Source of the DNA: Actinomycetota bacterium
GTDB taxonomy: Bacteria; Actinomycetota; Geothermincolia; Geothermincolales; RBG-13-55-18
NCBI GenBank assembly: GCA_014360685.1
Contig: JACIXB010000015.1
Location: 1-64,000, forward strand
Length of the DNA: 64,000 nt
Direction of reading: 5' to 3'
Positions 34,761-43,863 of this stretch are shown piece by piece. Below the pieces are notes generated by a model. The model did no database searches and was not told the DNA's origin. It saw only the letters and a list, made by a program, of their open reading frames with translations. The position numbers and the translations under genes are program-made. Every line of letters begins with the position of its first letter. Position 1 is the stretch's first letter.

Positions 34761-35279
34761 TCATCCCCACATTCTTACCTCTACCGCACCCCCAGCGTCG
34801 TGAACCTTTCCGCCACCCGCCCCAAGGCCGCTTCCCATGACGTTGCGCTCGCGGTGAAACTTGCGCCTCTCGGAGGAAAGCAGCCGGTCACAGGTGGTGG
34901 CGCTCGCAGGAAGCAGCCTCTTTCTCATCTCCTCCTTCAGCCTCATCTCCCCGAACCTCTCCAGGACCTCCGAGGTATGGGGCATGGCCGCCACCAACCT
35001 TTTCCCGCGGGGACAGTCCAGGATGGCCCACGCCTTGACCAGGTACTTACTGACCTCTGCGGTATAGAGCGGCCTGCGTCCCCGGGAAGGGCCTAAGGGC
35101 CTCAAGGGGGGCCTCCTGTCCTTTCCCTTGGAGGGTGGCCCCTTTCTCAGGATCCCCGCCGCATAGCCGCGGTTGTATCCCGTGAGGGCGCGGAACCCGT
35201 CCAGTATGCGGCCCTTTTCCTTCTTTCCGGCCTTCCTTTAGCGCTTGGCCACTTCTTGGGTTATCCTCTTTCTGGTCAT
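34761..35279 (-). pseudogene. Transposase/integrase-catalytic-type gene relic
   Basis: The frame starting at ATG 35279 reads MTRKRITQEVAKR, then hits an in-frame TAA at 35238-35240 where related proteins have an aromatic residue. It continues RKAGKKEKGRILDGFRALTG and on to LLPASATTCDRLLSSERRKF. This is the N-terminal helix-turn-helix half of an integrase-core transposase family. The DDE catalytic half is missing, and similarity ends near 34850. The element is therefore dead through both a nonsense change and truncation. It lies about 140 bp upstream of the trp promoter on the opposite strand. The exact IS family is not certain, and no clear terminal inverted repeats were identified. Confidence 0.6.
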
Positions 35280-35418
35280 GAGATCCAACCTCAACTTCCT
35301 CACCCCCTCGGTCTATTCATGCCCCGAGGGGATTTTTGTGTGCACCTTTTCGAGTAGATTTTATTTTTGAGGCAACGAATCCGTTTGGAGTAGATTAATT
35401 ATGAGTCAATGCGCACCG

Positions 35419-35447
35419 TTGACACGAGGACTCGTCGCGCGTAAAAT
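35419..35447 (+). promoter_or_regulatory. trp operon promoter
   Basis: TTGACA at 35419-35424 is a perfect -35. A 17-bp spacer leads to TAAAAT at 35442-35447. The predicted start at about 35454-35455 is only two or three bases before the leader-peptide ATG at 35457. Confidence 0.88.
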
Positions 35448-35456
35448 CAGCCTATC

Positions 35457-35513
35457 ATGGAAAGACGAACGACGGTAAGTTCCGAGATTCGATGGTGGTG
35501 GAGCCCCTCCTAG
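35457..35513 (+). CDS. trpL: trp leader peptide
   Basis: An 18-codon open frame, MERRTTVSSEIRWWWSPS, with three consecutive TGG Trp codons at 35493-35501 and a TAG stop at 35511-35513. It begins almost at the predicted transcription start, so it is translated from a leaderless or nearly leaderless mRNA. The Trp codons lie at the foot of the first hairpin and the stop codon is in its loop, exactly the geometry of a ribosome-mediated attenuator. When charged tRNA-Trp is scarce the ribosome stalls on these codons; otherwise it reaches the stop. The peptide itself has no known function. Confidence 0.9.
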   Translation: MERRTTVSSEIRWWWSPS

Positions 35514-35639
35514 GGAGAGGGCTCCGCTGAAGCACGCCTTTTAAGATTCTCAATCCATAGCCAAACGTAAGGCTTAAACCCAAAAGCAAGACAGCGACAA
35601 GGCCGCGAGCCCTCTCCAGGGGAAGCGGCCTCTATTTTT
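35500..35639 (+). promoter_or_regulatory. trp attenuator: competing 1:2, 2:3 and 3:4 hairpins
   Basis: Segment 1 (GGAGCCC, 35500-35506) pairs with segment 2 (GGGCTCC, 35519-35525), extended inside by CTCC/GGAG. Segment 2 (GGAGAGGGCTC, 35514-35524) is also a perfect 11-bp complement of segment 3 (GAGCCCTCTCC, 35607-35617), forming the antiterminator. Segments 3 and 4 form the terminator. A stalled ribosome on the Trp codons covers segment 1 and frees segment 2, allowing transcription into trpE. A second strong hairpin, GGGCCGCT/AGCGGCCC at 35644-35673, lies just beyond and has no T tract. Confidence 0.9.
35601..35639 (+). terminator. trp attenuator terminator
   Basis: GGCCGC (35601-35606) pairs with GCGGCC (35625-35630), with a further CCC/GGG inside, followed by TCTATTTTT. 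It is about 315 bp upstream of trpE and is the 3:4 arm of the attenuator. Confidence 0.88.
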
Positions 35640-35679
35640 GCGTGGGCCGCTTTCCCGCCAGGGCGAGCGGCCCAAATGC

Positions 35680-35861
35680 TTCAGGAGGTGGGAAGGATGG
35701 AGCGATGGCGCACCGGGGATCACCGGGCCGAATGCGCCGTCGGGAACAGGATGAAAGGATGGCCCCGGATAACGGGTGCGACGATCGGAGCCCGGCGTAT
35801 GGAGGATTTCCGCGCCGCCCCAGGGATTCAGGAGGTGGGAAGGATGGAGCGATGGCGCACC
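35680..35861. repeat. 35-bp exact direct repeat in the trp leader
   Basis: Identical 35-bp copies occupy 35680-35714 and 35827-35861 (TTCAGGAGGTGGGAAGGATG and following), 147 bp apart. A weaker third likeness starts near 35750 (AACAGGATGAAAGGATGG). They lie between the attenuator and trpE and contain AGGAGG-like tracts. No function is known; they are not CRISPR-like. Confidence 0.8.
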
Positions 35862-35953
35862 GAGTTCCCGGCATGAATTGTTCGCCTTTCGGTTACGCAC
35901 GGGTTCCGCCGCACCGAGAAGCGGCCGGATAAAGTTCTGGAGGTTAATCGAAG

Positions 35954-37582
35954 ATGCAAAAGGCGATAATGGGAAAAATTCCCATGAACCCCGGGCTCTA
36001 TACGCCCGGCGAGGAGGAATTCCTGGAGCTTTCGCGCGATCACAACCTGGTCACCGTCAGCCGCGCCGTGGAAGCGGACACGGAGACCCCGGTCACTTCC
36101 TTCCTGAAACTGGTAAAAGGTGAGTACGCCTTCCTGCTCGAAAGCGCCGAGGGTGGGGAGCGTTGGGGCCGTTATTCCTTCCTCGGTTGCCGTCCGCTCT
36201 GCGTCATAACCTACGCGGAGGGGAGCATAGGCGTACCCCTAGGGGCGGTAGAGCTCGAACGCCTGCGCGGAGCCTTGCTTCCCACCCGGGAAAAGGAAGG
36301 TGAAAGTCCGGGACGCGCCGATCCCCTGGAGCCTTCGGGAGGGGATCCCGTTGATTTCCTCTTCAACGTCATGGACTCCTTCCGGGCTTCCCCTCCTCCG
36401 GAGGGCCTCCCCTTCTGCGGCGGGGCGGTGGGATATTTCGGCTATGACCTCCTTCCCTTCATGGACAAGGTGACCCTGCGCCAAAAAAGGGGCCTCGCCG
36501 TCCCGGACATGGTCTTCATGCTTACCCGAACCGCTGCCGCCTTCGACCATCTACGGGGTCGCGTGATACTCCTCGCCAACGTACCGATCCCGGAGCACGC
36601 CGAGGCCGGAGAAAGGCGCCTGCTCTACCGGGAAGCTACGGCCGTCCTCGAATCCATGGCCCGCGACCTGGCCGCGAAATCCGTACCTCCTCCGAGGGGA
36701 GAGGTCTACTACCTTTCCGAGGAGATCGATTTCCGGGAGGTGGAATCCAACTGCACCCGCGAGGAATACGAGGACATGGTGCGCCGGGCCAAGGATTATA
36801 TCTTTGCCGGGGAGGCCTTCCAGGTGGTCCCATCCCAGCGCTTTTCCACGCCGCTGCGTTGCTCGCCCTTCTCCGTATACCGTGCGTTGCGGGGACAGAA
36901 TCCCTCCCCCTACATGTTCTTCCTGCGCTGCGGCGCCCTCCACCTGGTGGGGTCCTCGCCGGAACCCATGGTGAGGAGGCGCGGCGCGGAGGCCGTCATC
37001 CGGCCCATCGCCGGCACCAGGCCGCGCGGCAGGACTCCGGAGGAGGACCTGGCGCTGGAGCGGGAGCTGCTCTCCGACGAGAAGGAGCGAGCCGAGCATG
37101 TCATGCTGGTGGACCTGGCCCGCAACGACCTGGGAAGGGTCTGCGAGCCAGGAAGCGTCTCCCTGCGCAGGGTCATGGAAGTGGAGCGATTTTCTCACGT
37201 CATGCACCTGGTGAGCGAGGTGGCGGGGACCCTGCGGGCCGATTTGGGCAACCGCGAGCTACTGCGCTCCGCCTTTCCCGCCGGCACCGTCTCCGGCGCT
37301 CCCAAGATAAGGGCCTGCCAGGTGATAGACGAGCTGGAGAAGGAACGCCGGGGCCCTTACGCCGGAGCCGTGGGTTACGTCTCCTACCACGGGGACATGG
37401 ACACCTGCATCGCCATCCGCACCGTCGTCATTCGCGGGGACCGGGCCTACGTGCAGGCCGGGGGCGGGGTGGTGGCCGACTCGGACCCCTCCCGGGAGTA
37501 CGAGGAAACGGTGAACAAGGCCCGCGCACTCCTGCGTGCCATCCGCATGGCCGAGGCCCGCGAGGGGGTGATGGTCCTTTGA
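35954..37582 (+). CDS. trpE: Anthranilate synthase component I
   Basis: A 542-residue enzyme of the chorismate-binding family. With TrpG it converts chorismate and glutamine to anthranilate, the first committed Trp step. The N-terminal feedback domain includes the LLESAEGGERWGRYSFLG segment, whose LLES and YSF elements bind tryptophan in known TrpE proteins. The catalytic half contains FQVVPSQRFS, the PIAGTRPRGRT block, ERAEHVMLVDLARNDLGRV and YAGAVGYVSYHGDMD. ATG 35954 is 11 bases after GGAGG, a little distant, and nearby ATGs at 35969 and 35984 are alternatives. It is the first structural gene after the attenuator and its stop overlaps the trpG start. Confidence 0.96.
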   Translation: MQKAIMGKIPMNPGLYTPGEEEFLELSRDHNLVTVSRAVEADTETPVTSFLKLVKGEYAFLLESAEGGERWGRYSFLGCRPLCVITYAEGSIGVPLGAVELERLRGALLPTREKEGESPGRADPLEPSGGDPVDFLFNVMDSFRASPPPEGLPFCGGAVGYFGYDLLPFMDKVTLRQKRGLAVPDMVFMLTRTAAAFDHLRGRVILLANVPIPEHAEAGERRLLYREATAVLESMARDLAAKSVPPPRGEVYYLSEEIDFREVESNCTREEYEDMVRRAKDYIFAGEAFQVVPSQRFSTPLRCSPFSVYRALRGQNPSPYMFFLRCGALHLVGSSPEPMVRRRGAEAVIRPIAGTRPRGRTPEEDLALERELLSDEKERAEHVMLVDLARNDLGRVCEPGSVSLRRVMEVERFSHVMHLVSEVAGTLRADLGNRELLRSAFPAGTVSGAPKIRACQVIDELEKERRGPYAGAVGYVSYHGDMDTCIAIRTVVIRGDRAYVQAGGGVVADSDPSREYEETVNKARALLRAIRMAEAREGVMVL

Positions 37583-38151
37583 TCCGGGTGGTGCTCATCG
37601 ACAACTACGACTCCTTCACCTACAACCTGGCCCAAGCCCTACAAGTGCTGGGGGCCGAGGTGATCCCGGTACGCAACGACGAGCTCTCCCCCTCGGAGGC
37701 GATAGGGTTGGATCCCACCCACCTGGTCATCTCTCCCGGTCCGGGTGGACCCGGGGACACCGGGATCACCATCCCCGTGCTCGAAAAGCTGGCGGGTAGG
37801 GTGCCCATCCTCGGTGTCTGCCTGGGACACCAGGCCATCGGCTACGCTTACGGGGCGGAGGTGGTTCGGGCACCGTACCCGATGCACGGGAAAATTTCCA
37901 GAATATACCATGATGGCCGTACCATCTACCGGGGCGTCTCCAACCCCTTTACCGCCACACGATACCACTCCCTGATACTGAGCGACGATCTCCCCGCGGA
38001 ATTGGAGGTGAGCGCCCGCAGCGAGGACGGGCTGGTGATGGGGATCAGGCACCGAACCATCCCCGTGGAAGGGGTGCAGTTCCATCCCGAGTCCTTCCTC
38101 ACCGGCGAGGGAGAGGATATCCTGAGGAATTTCTTGGAAATGGAGGCCTGA
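37579..38151 (+). CDS. trpG: Anthranilate synthase component II (glutamine amidotransferase)
   Basis: A 190-residue class I amidotransferase. It has the IDNYDSFTYNLAQ start, the oxyanion SPGPGGPGD block, the nucleophile in LGVCLGHQAIG and the His-Glu of the triad in GVQFHPESFLT. It supplies ammonia to TrpE. Start TTG 37579 overlaps the trpE stop (TTGA), which implies coupled, equimolar translation; a GTG at 37588 is a less likely start. No pabB is near, so it may also serve folate synthesis. Confidence 0.95.
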   Translation: MIRVVLIDNYDSFTYNLAQALQVLGAEVIPVRNDELSPSEAIGLDPTHLVISPGPGGPGDTGITIPVLEKLAGRVPILGVCLGHQAIGYAYGAEVVRAPYPMHGKISRIYHDGRTIYRGVSNPFTATRYHSLILSDDLPAELEVSARSEDGLVMGIRHRTIPVEGVQFHPESFLTGEGEDILRNFLEMEA

Positions 38152-38215
38152 AGGTGAACGGCTACGGCGAAGTGGATGTCAGGTTGAAAGATGTTTTGGA
38201 AATGGAGGTGGGAAC

Positions 38216-39244
38216 ATGTTGAGCGAGGTCCTGGCCCGGGTCACCGCCGGCGAGAGCCTGGACCGGGAGACCGCCCGGAAGGTCATGTCCCTGATCATGA
38301 GGGGGGAGGCCACCGACGCCCAAGTAGCCTGCCTGCTCACCGCCTTAAGAATGCGAGGAGAGACCTCCGAGGAGATCGCCGGCTTCGCCCAGGCCATGCG
38401 CGATGCGGCGGTCAACATCCGCCCCTCCGTATCCCCCCTTGTGGATACCTGCGGCACGGGGGGAGACGGCCGGGGAACCTTCAACATCTCCACTTCCGCC
38501 GCTTTCGTGGCCGCCGGGGCAGGAGTCTATGTGGCCAAGCACGGTAATCGCGGCGTGAGCTCCTCCTGCGGAAGCGCCGACGTCCTCGAGGCCCTGGGGG
38601 TGGATATCGAGATGGAACCGGAAAGGGTGCGCGCCTGCATCGAGGAGGTGGGCATCGGGTTCCTCTTCGCGCCCCGTTTTCATCCCGCCATGCGCCACGT
38701 GATGCGCGCCCGCCGGGAAATGGGCATCCCAACCGCCTTCAACCTGCTCGGTCCCCTCACCAACCCCGCCGGAGCGCAGTACCAGCTCCTGGGGGTGGGC
38801 AAAAGGGATAAAGCCCCCCTCGTCGCCGGCGCCCTGGCCGGCATGGGGGTTCGCAGGGCCCTGGTGGTGCACGGGGAAGACGGGATGGATGAGATCTCCA
38901 CCTCCTCCCCCACCCTGGTCTGGGAAGTGGAGGAAGGTGAAGTCAGGGAGGGGCGCGTCGAACCCGAGAAACTGGGCCTGGAAGCCGCCGATCTCCGGAC
39001 GCTTCGGGGCGGGAGCGCGGAGGAGAACGCGCGCATCATCCGGGACGAGGTACTCGCCGGAAAGCCGGGGCCCCGCAGGGACATCACCGTCCTCAATGCC
39101 GCCGCGGCCCTCTACGCCGCCGGGAGAGCGGCCGATCTCCGCGAGGGGATATCCTTGGCGCGGGAGGCCATCGATTCCGGGAGGGCGATGCGCAAGCTGG
39201 AGATGTTGGTAGAATATTCCAAGGAGGCCAGCCGTGTTCCTTGA
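38216..39244 (+). CDS. trpD: Anthranilate phosphoribosyltransferase
   Basis: A 342-residue enzyme that joins anthranilate to PRPP. It shows the VDTCGTGGDGRGTFNIST PRPP-binding loop, the KHGNRGVSSSCGSADVLEAL anthranilate and PRPP segment and NLLGPLTNPAGA. ATG 38216 follows GGAGGTGGGAAC. A 64-bp gap after trpG contains a partial copy of the same upstream sequence (TTGGAAATGGAGG twice), probably a small duplication. The stop overlaps trpC by 11 bases. Confidence 0.96.
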   Translation: MLSEVLARVTAGESLDRETARKVMSLIMRGEATDAQVACLLTALRMRGETSEEIAGFAQAMRDAAVNIRPSVSPLVDTCGTGGDGRGTFNISTSAAFVAAGAGVYVAKHGNRGVSSSCGSADVLEALGVDIEMEPERVRACIEEVGIGFLFAPRFHPAMRHVMRARREMGIPTAFNLLGPLTNPAGAQYQLLGVGKRDKAPLVAGALAGMGVRRALVVHGEDGMDEISTSSPTLVWEVEEGEVREGRVEPEKLGLEAADLRTLRGGSAEENARIIRDEVLAGKPGPRRDITVLNAAAALYAAGRAADLREGISLAREAIDSGRAMRKLEMLVEYSKEASRVP

Positions 39245-40064
39245 GCGGGCCGTGGAAGAAGCCAGAAGGCGCGTCCGGGAAATGTCGAAGATATTCCCCG
39301 TCACCCATCTTGAAACCCTTTGCTCGGACCTGCCTCCGCCACCCTCGCTATCAAGGGCTATCCGGCGCAACGCGGAGGAAGGGGTGGCCATAATCGCGGA
39401 AGTGAAACGCCGCTCTCCTTCCAGGGGAGTCATCAATCCCGACCTCCGGGTGGCGGAGACCGTCCGTGCTTATTCTCGGGGCGGCGCTTGCGCGGTCTCC
39501 GTGCTCACCGAACCTCGCCATTTCGGGGGGAGCCTCTTGGACCTCGCCGAGGCTTCGGCCGCCGTGGACATACCGGTGCTGCGCAAGGATTTCATATTGG
39601 ATCGCTACCAACTCCTGGAAGCGAGGGCGGCGGGAGCGGCGGCGGTACTGCTAATCGCCGCCGCACTGGACAAAAGGGGGCTATCATCGCTCCTGGCGGA
39701 ATCGAGGGAACTAGCCTTGGAATGCCTGGTGGAGATACGCGACGAGAAAGAACTGGAGAAAGCGCTGGAGGCCGGTGCGCAGATGATCGGGATCAACAAC
39801 CGGGACCTCGACACCCTTGAGGTGGACGTCAAAACCGCCCTGCGCCTGGCCCCCCTGGTCCCCGATTCCCTTACCCTGGTGGCCGAAAGCGGTTATCGTT
39901 CTCGAGGTGACTTGGAGGGATTGCGGGAAAGGGGAGTGGACGCGGTCCTGGTGGGCGAGGCCCTCTCGGGCAGCCGGGATCCCGAGCGCGCCCTGCTGGC
40001 CCTACGGGGCGCGGGGAAGGCGAGCTCCAACCGGGAAGCGGGCGAAGGACTATCAGGCCCATGA
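39234..40064 (+). CDS. trpC: Indole-3-glycerol phosphate synthase
   Basis: A 276-residue TIM barrel. Catalytic Lys and Glu residues are in IIAEVKRRSPSRG, VLRKDFILDRYQ and LVEIRDEKE, and the phosphate site is in GINNRDLDTL and VAESGYRSRGDL. It closes the pyrrole ring of CdRP to indole-3-glycerol phosphate. GTG 39234 lies inside the end of trpD behind AAGGAGG, indicating translational coupling. The last ~20 residues are not conserved. Confidence 0.95.
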   Translation: MFLERAVEEARRRVREMSKIFPVTHLETLCSDLPPPPSLSRAIRRNAEEGVAIIAEVKRRSPSRGVINPDLRVAETVRAYSRGGACAVSVLTEPRHFGGSLLDLAEASAAVDIPVLRKDFILDRYQLLEARAAGAAAVLLIAAALDKRGLSSLLAESRELALECLVEIRDEKELEKALEAGAQMIGINNRDLDTLEVDVKTALRLAPLVPDSLTLVAESGYRSRGDLEGLRERGVDAVLVGEALSGSRDPERALLALRGAGKASSNREAGEGLSGP

Positions 40065-40340
40065 TTCGAGGTTCCACGGACGGACTCCTCCGTGGAAACG
40101 GGAAAGGGAGAAGCTCCCCGAGTGCGGCGGATGGATCGCGGATAGATGCTTTCAGGACCTGGAGACGAGGCAGCGGGATGAAGCGACTTACCAACAGGGA
40201 AGCGGCTTACCCTCCCCCGAAACGGGAACGCCGGCAACGCGGGGAAAGCGGCTGGAAAGGCGGCACGGTGTCCAGGAACCGGAACGCAACCCGGGCAGCC
40301 GCCTCGCCCGCCCCAGGTAAAAAAGAGGTGAGACAGCACG

Positions 40341-41150
40341 ATGTGGGGAAGGGAAAGTAACGGTACGGTCGGATACGGAGCGCCTTTCATCAAGGCCTGC
40401 GGCATCACCAGGCCGGAGGACGGTTTGGCTGCCTGCGCCGCCGGTTTCACCGCCGTGGGCTTCGTCTTCGCACCCGGCCCGAGGCAGGTGCACCCCGACC
40501 GGGCCCGCCAGATCGCCTCGCGGTTACCCGCCTCCGTGCTGCGGGTAGGGGTCTTTCTCGACCATGACGAGGAGGAAGTGCGCGAGATTGCCGCCTTCTG
40601 TTCCCTGGACCTGGTGCAGCTCCACGGCCCCTCCCGCGACCTGGCCCCACGGTTCTCCGGCAAGGCCATTCCCTCCCTCCAACCGCGCACGGGGGAGGAC
40701 CTGGAAGCGCTTGAGGACTACCACGGCGCTTTCGCGGTGCTTCTGGACACCTGGGACCCGAAGCTCCCGGGGGGGACGGGCCGGGTAGGGGACTGGGGCC
40801 TGGCCGCCGAAGCGGCTCGCAGAAGCCGGGTCATCCTGGCCGGAGGACTGAACCCCGCCAACGTGACCGATGCCGTCTCCCGCGTGCGTCCCTTCGGGAT
40901 CGACGTGTCCAGCGGGGTGGAGGCGGCGCCCGGTATCAAGGACCCCGCCCGCCTGCGCGACTTCGCCGCAGCCGCGTGGGCGGCGTTCGCGGGCAGTCTT
41001 TATCCCGCGAAGGGAGTCAAGGTAAAGAACCGTGCGCTGGGTGTCGGCGACCCCACCGGGGCGGGGTTTTGCACTCCGAAGCAAAATCCTTCTACCTACC
41101 CCGCCCCTTATGGTAAAAGATGGAAAGAAACGGAGAAACCGGAAAGATGA
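40341..41150 (+). CDS. trpF: Phosphoribosylanthranilate isomerase with a long C-terminal tail
   Basis: A 269-residue protein. The catalytic core (about 15-215) has [15 protein letters not shown] with the general-base Cys, VQLHGP, LLDTWDP with the catalytic Asp, and [16 protein letters not shown]. It isomerises PRA to CdRP by an Amadori rearrangement. Family members are about 205-215 residues, so the last ~55 residues are an unconserved extension ending at 41150; it may be read-through of an eroded stop. The 276-bp gap before it holds no gene. ATG 40341 follows GAGGTGAG at a rather long distance. Confidence 0.92.
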   Translation: MWGRESNGTVGYGAPFIKACGITRPEDGLAACAAGFTAVGFVFAPGPRQVHPDRARQIASRLPASVLRVGVFLDHDEEEVREIAAFCSLDLVQLHGPSRDLAPRFSGKAIPSLQPRTGEDLEALEDYHGAFAVLLDTWDPKLPGGTGRVGDWGLAAEAARRSRVILAGGLNPANVTDAVSRVRPFGIDVSSGVEAAPGIKDPARLRDFAAAAWAAFAGSLYPAKGVKVKNRALGVGDPTGAGFCTPKQNPSTYPAPYGKRWKETEKPER

Positions 41151-41328
41151 AAGCGGCTATGGCATTTATTACCAATATAGGGTTGGCCGAGACAGGATAT
41201 GCCCGGTCGTCCCCCGCGAAAACCCCGAAAAGCGCCCGCCCTCCGGAATGGAGCGGGAGCGCGTCGAGAACCGCGCCGGGGCACAGGAAAGGCAGGTCCC
41301 ACACGGGATAAACGAGGAGGTTGAACGG

Positions 41329-42552
41329 GTGAAAGGCATGCAGGATACATCTCCCGGGTACGCGCAACCCGGAGGACACTTCGGGGCTTTCGGGGGGCGT
41401 TTCGTGCCCGAGACGCTCATCGCTCCCCTGGAGGAGTTGGAGGAAGCCTACCTGGAAGCGGCGAGAGACCCCGCTTTTATCGAGGAATTGGACGGCTACC
41501 TTCGTGATTACGTCGGAAGGCCCACCCCGCTCTACCGCGCGGAGCGCCTGAGCCGGGAGCTGGGAGGAGCGACCGTTTTCCTCAAGCGGGAGGACCTCTG
41601 CCATACCGGTTCCCACAAGATAAACAACACCCTGGGGCAGTGCCTGCTGGCCAGGCGCATGGGGAAGCGCCGGGTGATCGCCGAGACGGGAGCCGGTCAG
41701 CACGGAGTGGCCACGGCCACCGCCGCCGCCCTCCTGGGCCTGCAATGCGACGTGTACATGGGCGAGGTGGACATGGAGCGGCAGGCCCTCAACGTCTTCC
41801 GCATGGAACTGCTGGGGGCCCGGGTGATCCCGGTGCGCTGCGGCTCGCGCACCCTCAAGGACGCGGTCAACGAGGCCCTGCGGGACTGGGTGGCCAGCGT
41901 GGACCACACCCATTACTGCCTGGGGTCGGTGGTGGGGCCCCACCCCTTCCCGACAATGGTGCGGGACCTGCAATCCGTGATCGGAAAAGAGGCCCGCCGC
42001 CAACACCTGGAGAAGACCGGCCGCCTGCCCGACTGCCTGGTGGCCTGCGTGGGAGGGGGGAGCAACTCCATCGGGCTCTTCCACCCCTTCCTGGACACCG
42101 GGGTGCGCATGGTGGGGGTGGAGGCCGGGGGCGTGGGCGACGGGCCCGGCCAGCACGGCAGCACCTTGGGACTGGGGTCGGTGGGCGTCCTGCACGGGGC
42201 GCGCTCCTACCTGCTCCAGGACGACGACGGCCAGGTTATGGAAACCCATTCCATCTCCGCCGGCCTCGATTACCCGGGCGTGGGACCGGAACACGCCTTC
42301 CTCAAGGACAGCGGGCGGGTGGAGTACGTCCGGGTGAGCGACGCGGAAGCCCTGGAAGCGGTGGACCTTCTATGCCGCACGGAGGGCATACTCCCCGCCC
42401 TGGAGAGCGCCCATGCCGTGGCCTACGCCGCCAGGCTGGCGCGGGAGCTGGGCCCGGGAGCCTCCATCGTGGTCTGCCTTTCCGGGCGGGGAGACAAGGA
42501 CGTGAACACCCTATCCTCCGCCCGCACGCGCAAAAACAAACCCGCGGGGTGA
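41329..42552 (+). CDS. trpB: Tryptophan synthase beta chain
   Basis: A 407-residue PLP enzyme of the TrpB1 type that normally pairs with TrpA. It has [13 protein letters not shown] near the start, the PLP Lys in [15 protein letters not shown], the EAGAGQHG-like block [13 protein letters not shown], the phosphate-binding [12 protein letters not shown] and the C-terminal [10 protein letters not shown]. It condenses indole with serine. GTG 41329 has GAGGAGG eight bases upstream and is preferred to ATG 41338. A much longer upstream frame overlaps trpF and is not credible. Confidence 0.96.
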   Translation: MKGMQDTSPGYAQPGGHFGAFGGRFVPETLIAPLEELEEAYLEAARDPAFIEELDGYLRDYVGRPTPLYRAERLSRELGGATVFLKREDLCHTGSHKINNTLGQCLLARRMGKRRVIAETGAGQHGVATATAAALLGLQCDVYMGEVDMERQALNVFRMELLGARVIPVRCGSRTLKDAVNEALRDWVASVDHTHYCLGSVVGPHPFPTMVRDLQSVIGKEARRQHLEKTGRLPDCLVACVGGGSNSIGLFHPFLDTGVRMVGVEAGGVGDGPGQHGSTLGLGSVGVLHGARSYLLQDDDGQVMETHSISAGLDYPGVGPEHAFLKDSGRVEYVRVSDAEALEAVDLLCRTEGILPALESAHAVAYAARLARELGPGASIVVCLSGRGDKDVNTLSSARTRKNKPAG

Positions 42553-42628
42553 AAGGGCCTGTACGGGACGGCGGGAATGGCCCGCACCCCGAAAAGACGG
42601 CCGGGTAGGTTATTTCGAGGAGGTTGCA

Positions 42629-43432
42629 TTGGACGGGATAACGAGGCTGGAAAAGATGTTCGAGGGGATCGGAGGCCGACCCGCGCTCATCGGCTTCCAT
42701 ACCGCCGGCTTCCCGGACCGGGATGTATCCCTGCGCATATGCCGAGCCCTGCTGGACCACTGCGACGCGCTGGAAGTGGGCATTCCCTTCTCCGACCCGG
42801 TACTGGACGGGCCGGTGATCCAGGAATCCTCCTTCCGGGCCCTGCGGGCCGGTTTCCGGCCACGCCACGTCTTCGGCCTGGTGGGAGAGCTAAGAAAAGA
42901 CTCGGATAAGCCTCTTCTCATCATGACCTACTACAACCCCGTGCACCGCATGGGGCACGGCCCCTTTTGCCGGGCGGCGGCGGAGGCCGGCGCGGACGGC
43001 CTGCTCATACCCGACCTCCCCCCCGAGGAAATGGGGGATCTCCGGGAAAGGGCCGGAGAGCGCGGTCTGGCGGTGGTCCTCTTCGCCTCCATGACCACCC
43101 CCGACGACCGGCTGCGCATGCTGGCCGGTCAGACGCAGGGCTTCCTCTACTGCTTCGCGGTCAAGGGGACCACCGGGATGCGGGAAAGCCTCTCCCGGGA
43201 ACTGGCCCCCTTCCTGGAGCGGGCGCGCCGTTTTTCCTCCGCGCCCATCGCCGCCGGGCTGGGGGTATCCAACCCGGAACAATGCCGGGAGGTGGGCAGG
43301 CTGGCCGACGGGGTCATCGTGGGAAGCGCCCTGGTCAAGGCGATCATGGACGCCCTGGAAGCGGGGGAGGATCCGGTCCCCGCCTTATCCTCCCTGGTTT
43401 CCGCCCTCCGAGATTCCCTTCACCAGGACTGA
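42629..43432 (+). CDS. trpA: Tryptophan synthase alpha chain
   Basis: A 267-residue TIM barrel that releases indole from indole-3-glycerol phosphate. The catalytic Glu (LEVGIPFSDP) and Asp (VLDGPVIQ) are both present, as are the LLIPDLPPEE loop and the phosphate-binding AAGLGVSNPEQ block. Indole is passed to TrpB through the shared tunnel. TTG 42629 follows GAGGAGG. It is the last gene of the trp operon; no strong terminator is visible after it. Confidence 0.95.
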   Translation: MDGITRLEKMFEGIGGRPALIGFHTAGFPDRDVSLRICRALLDHCDALEVGIPFSDPVLDGPVIQESSFRALRAGFRPRHVFGLVGELRKDSDKPLLIMTYYNPVHRMGHGPFCRAAAEAGADGLLIPDLPPEEMGDLRERAGERGLAVVLFASMTTPDDRLRMLAGQTQGFLYCFAVKGTTGMRESLSRELAPFLERARRFSSAPIAAGLGVSNPEQCREVGRLADGVIVGSALVKAIMDALEAGEDPVPALSSLVSALRDSLHQD

Positions 43433-43525
43433 TGCCCGCTCCCTACGCGATTCCGGGAGGGGCTCGATGAACCGGGCCCCGAGAATCCCGCTCTATCCTG
43501 CGGAGCGTGCTGGGAAATATTGCCT

Positions 43526-43695
43526 CTATTCCTCCGGGGTCCTTACGAGGCGGAAGGTGGCCTGGGCCTGTGCCGCCAGGGTACCCGAGGAGTCGAAGAC
43601 CTTGAGGTCCATGGCCTTATCCGCCCGGCCCTCCCGTCTCCAGGCTTTCTCCCCCGTCTTGACCGTTTGAATCCCCGTTCCAGCAACGTTTTTTC
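43526..43695 (-). pseudogene. C-terminal relic of a hotdog-fold (PaaI-like) thioesterase
   Basis: A minus-strand frame ending in TAG at 43526-43528 reads DKAMDLKVFDSSGTLAAQAQ and ATFRLV, the last two strands of a PaaI-type hotdog thioesterase, preceded by about 20 residues that fit less well. A stop closes the frame near 43700 and there is no start codon. Only about a third of a normal protein remains. Confidence 0.4.
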
Positions 43696-43863
43696 AGAAG
43701 ATGCATATCCTCGGCATGCAGGTCCTTCCATGCAAGAAGGACCCGCCGCACGAAACCCCGGTGCCGGCCGCTGTATTCTTCAGGCCATGATTATCTAAAT
43801 GGAGGCGCTCGAAAATTCATGGGGTACTCCCACCGCTTTCCCAGAAGACCGCCTACCTGGATC

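Noticed and set aside
35680-35861. CRISPR or attachment-site interpretation of the 35-bp repeat
   Set aside because: Only two exact copies, no integrase and no tRNA nearby.
35454-35953. T-box riboswitch for trp control
   Set aside because: The T-box signature sequence and stem I were not seen, and the leader peptide with competing hairpins explains the region.
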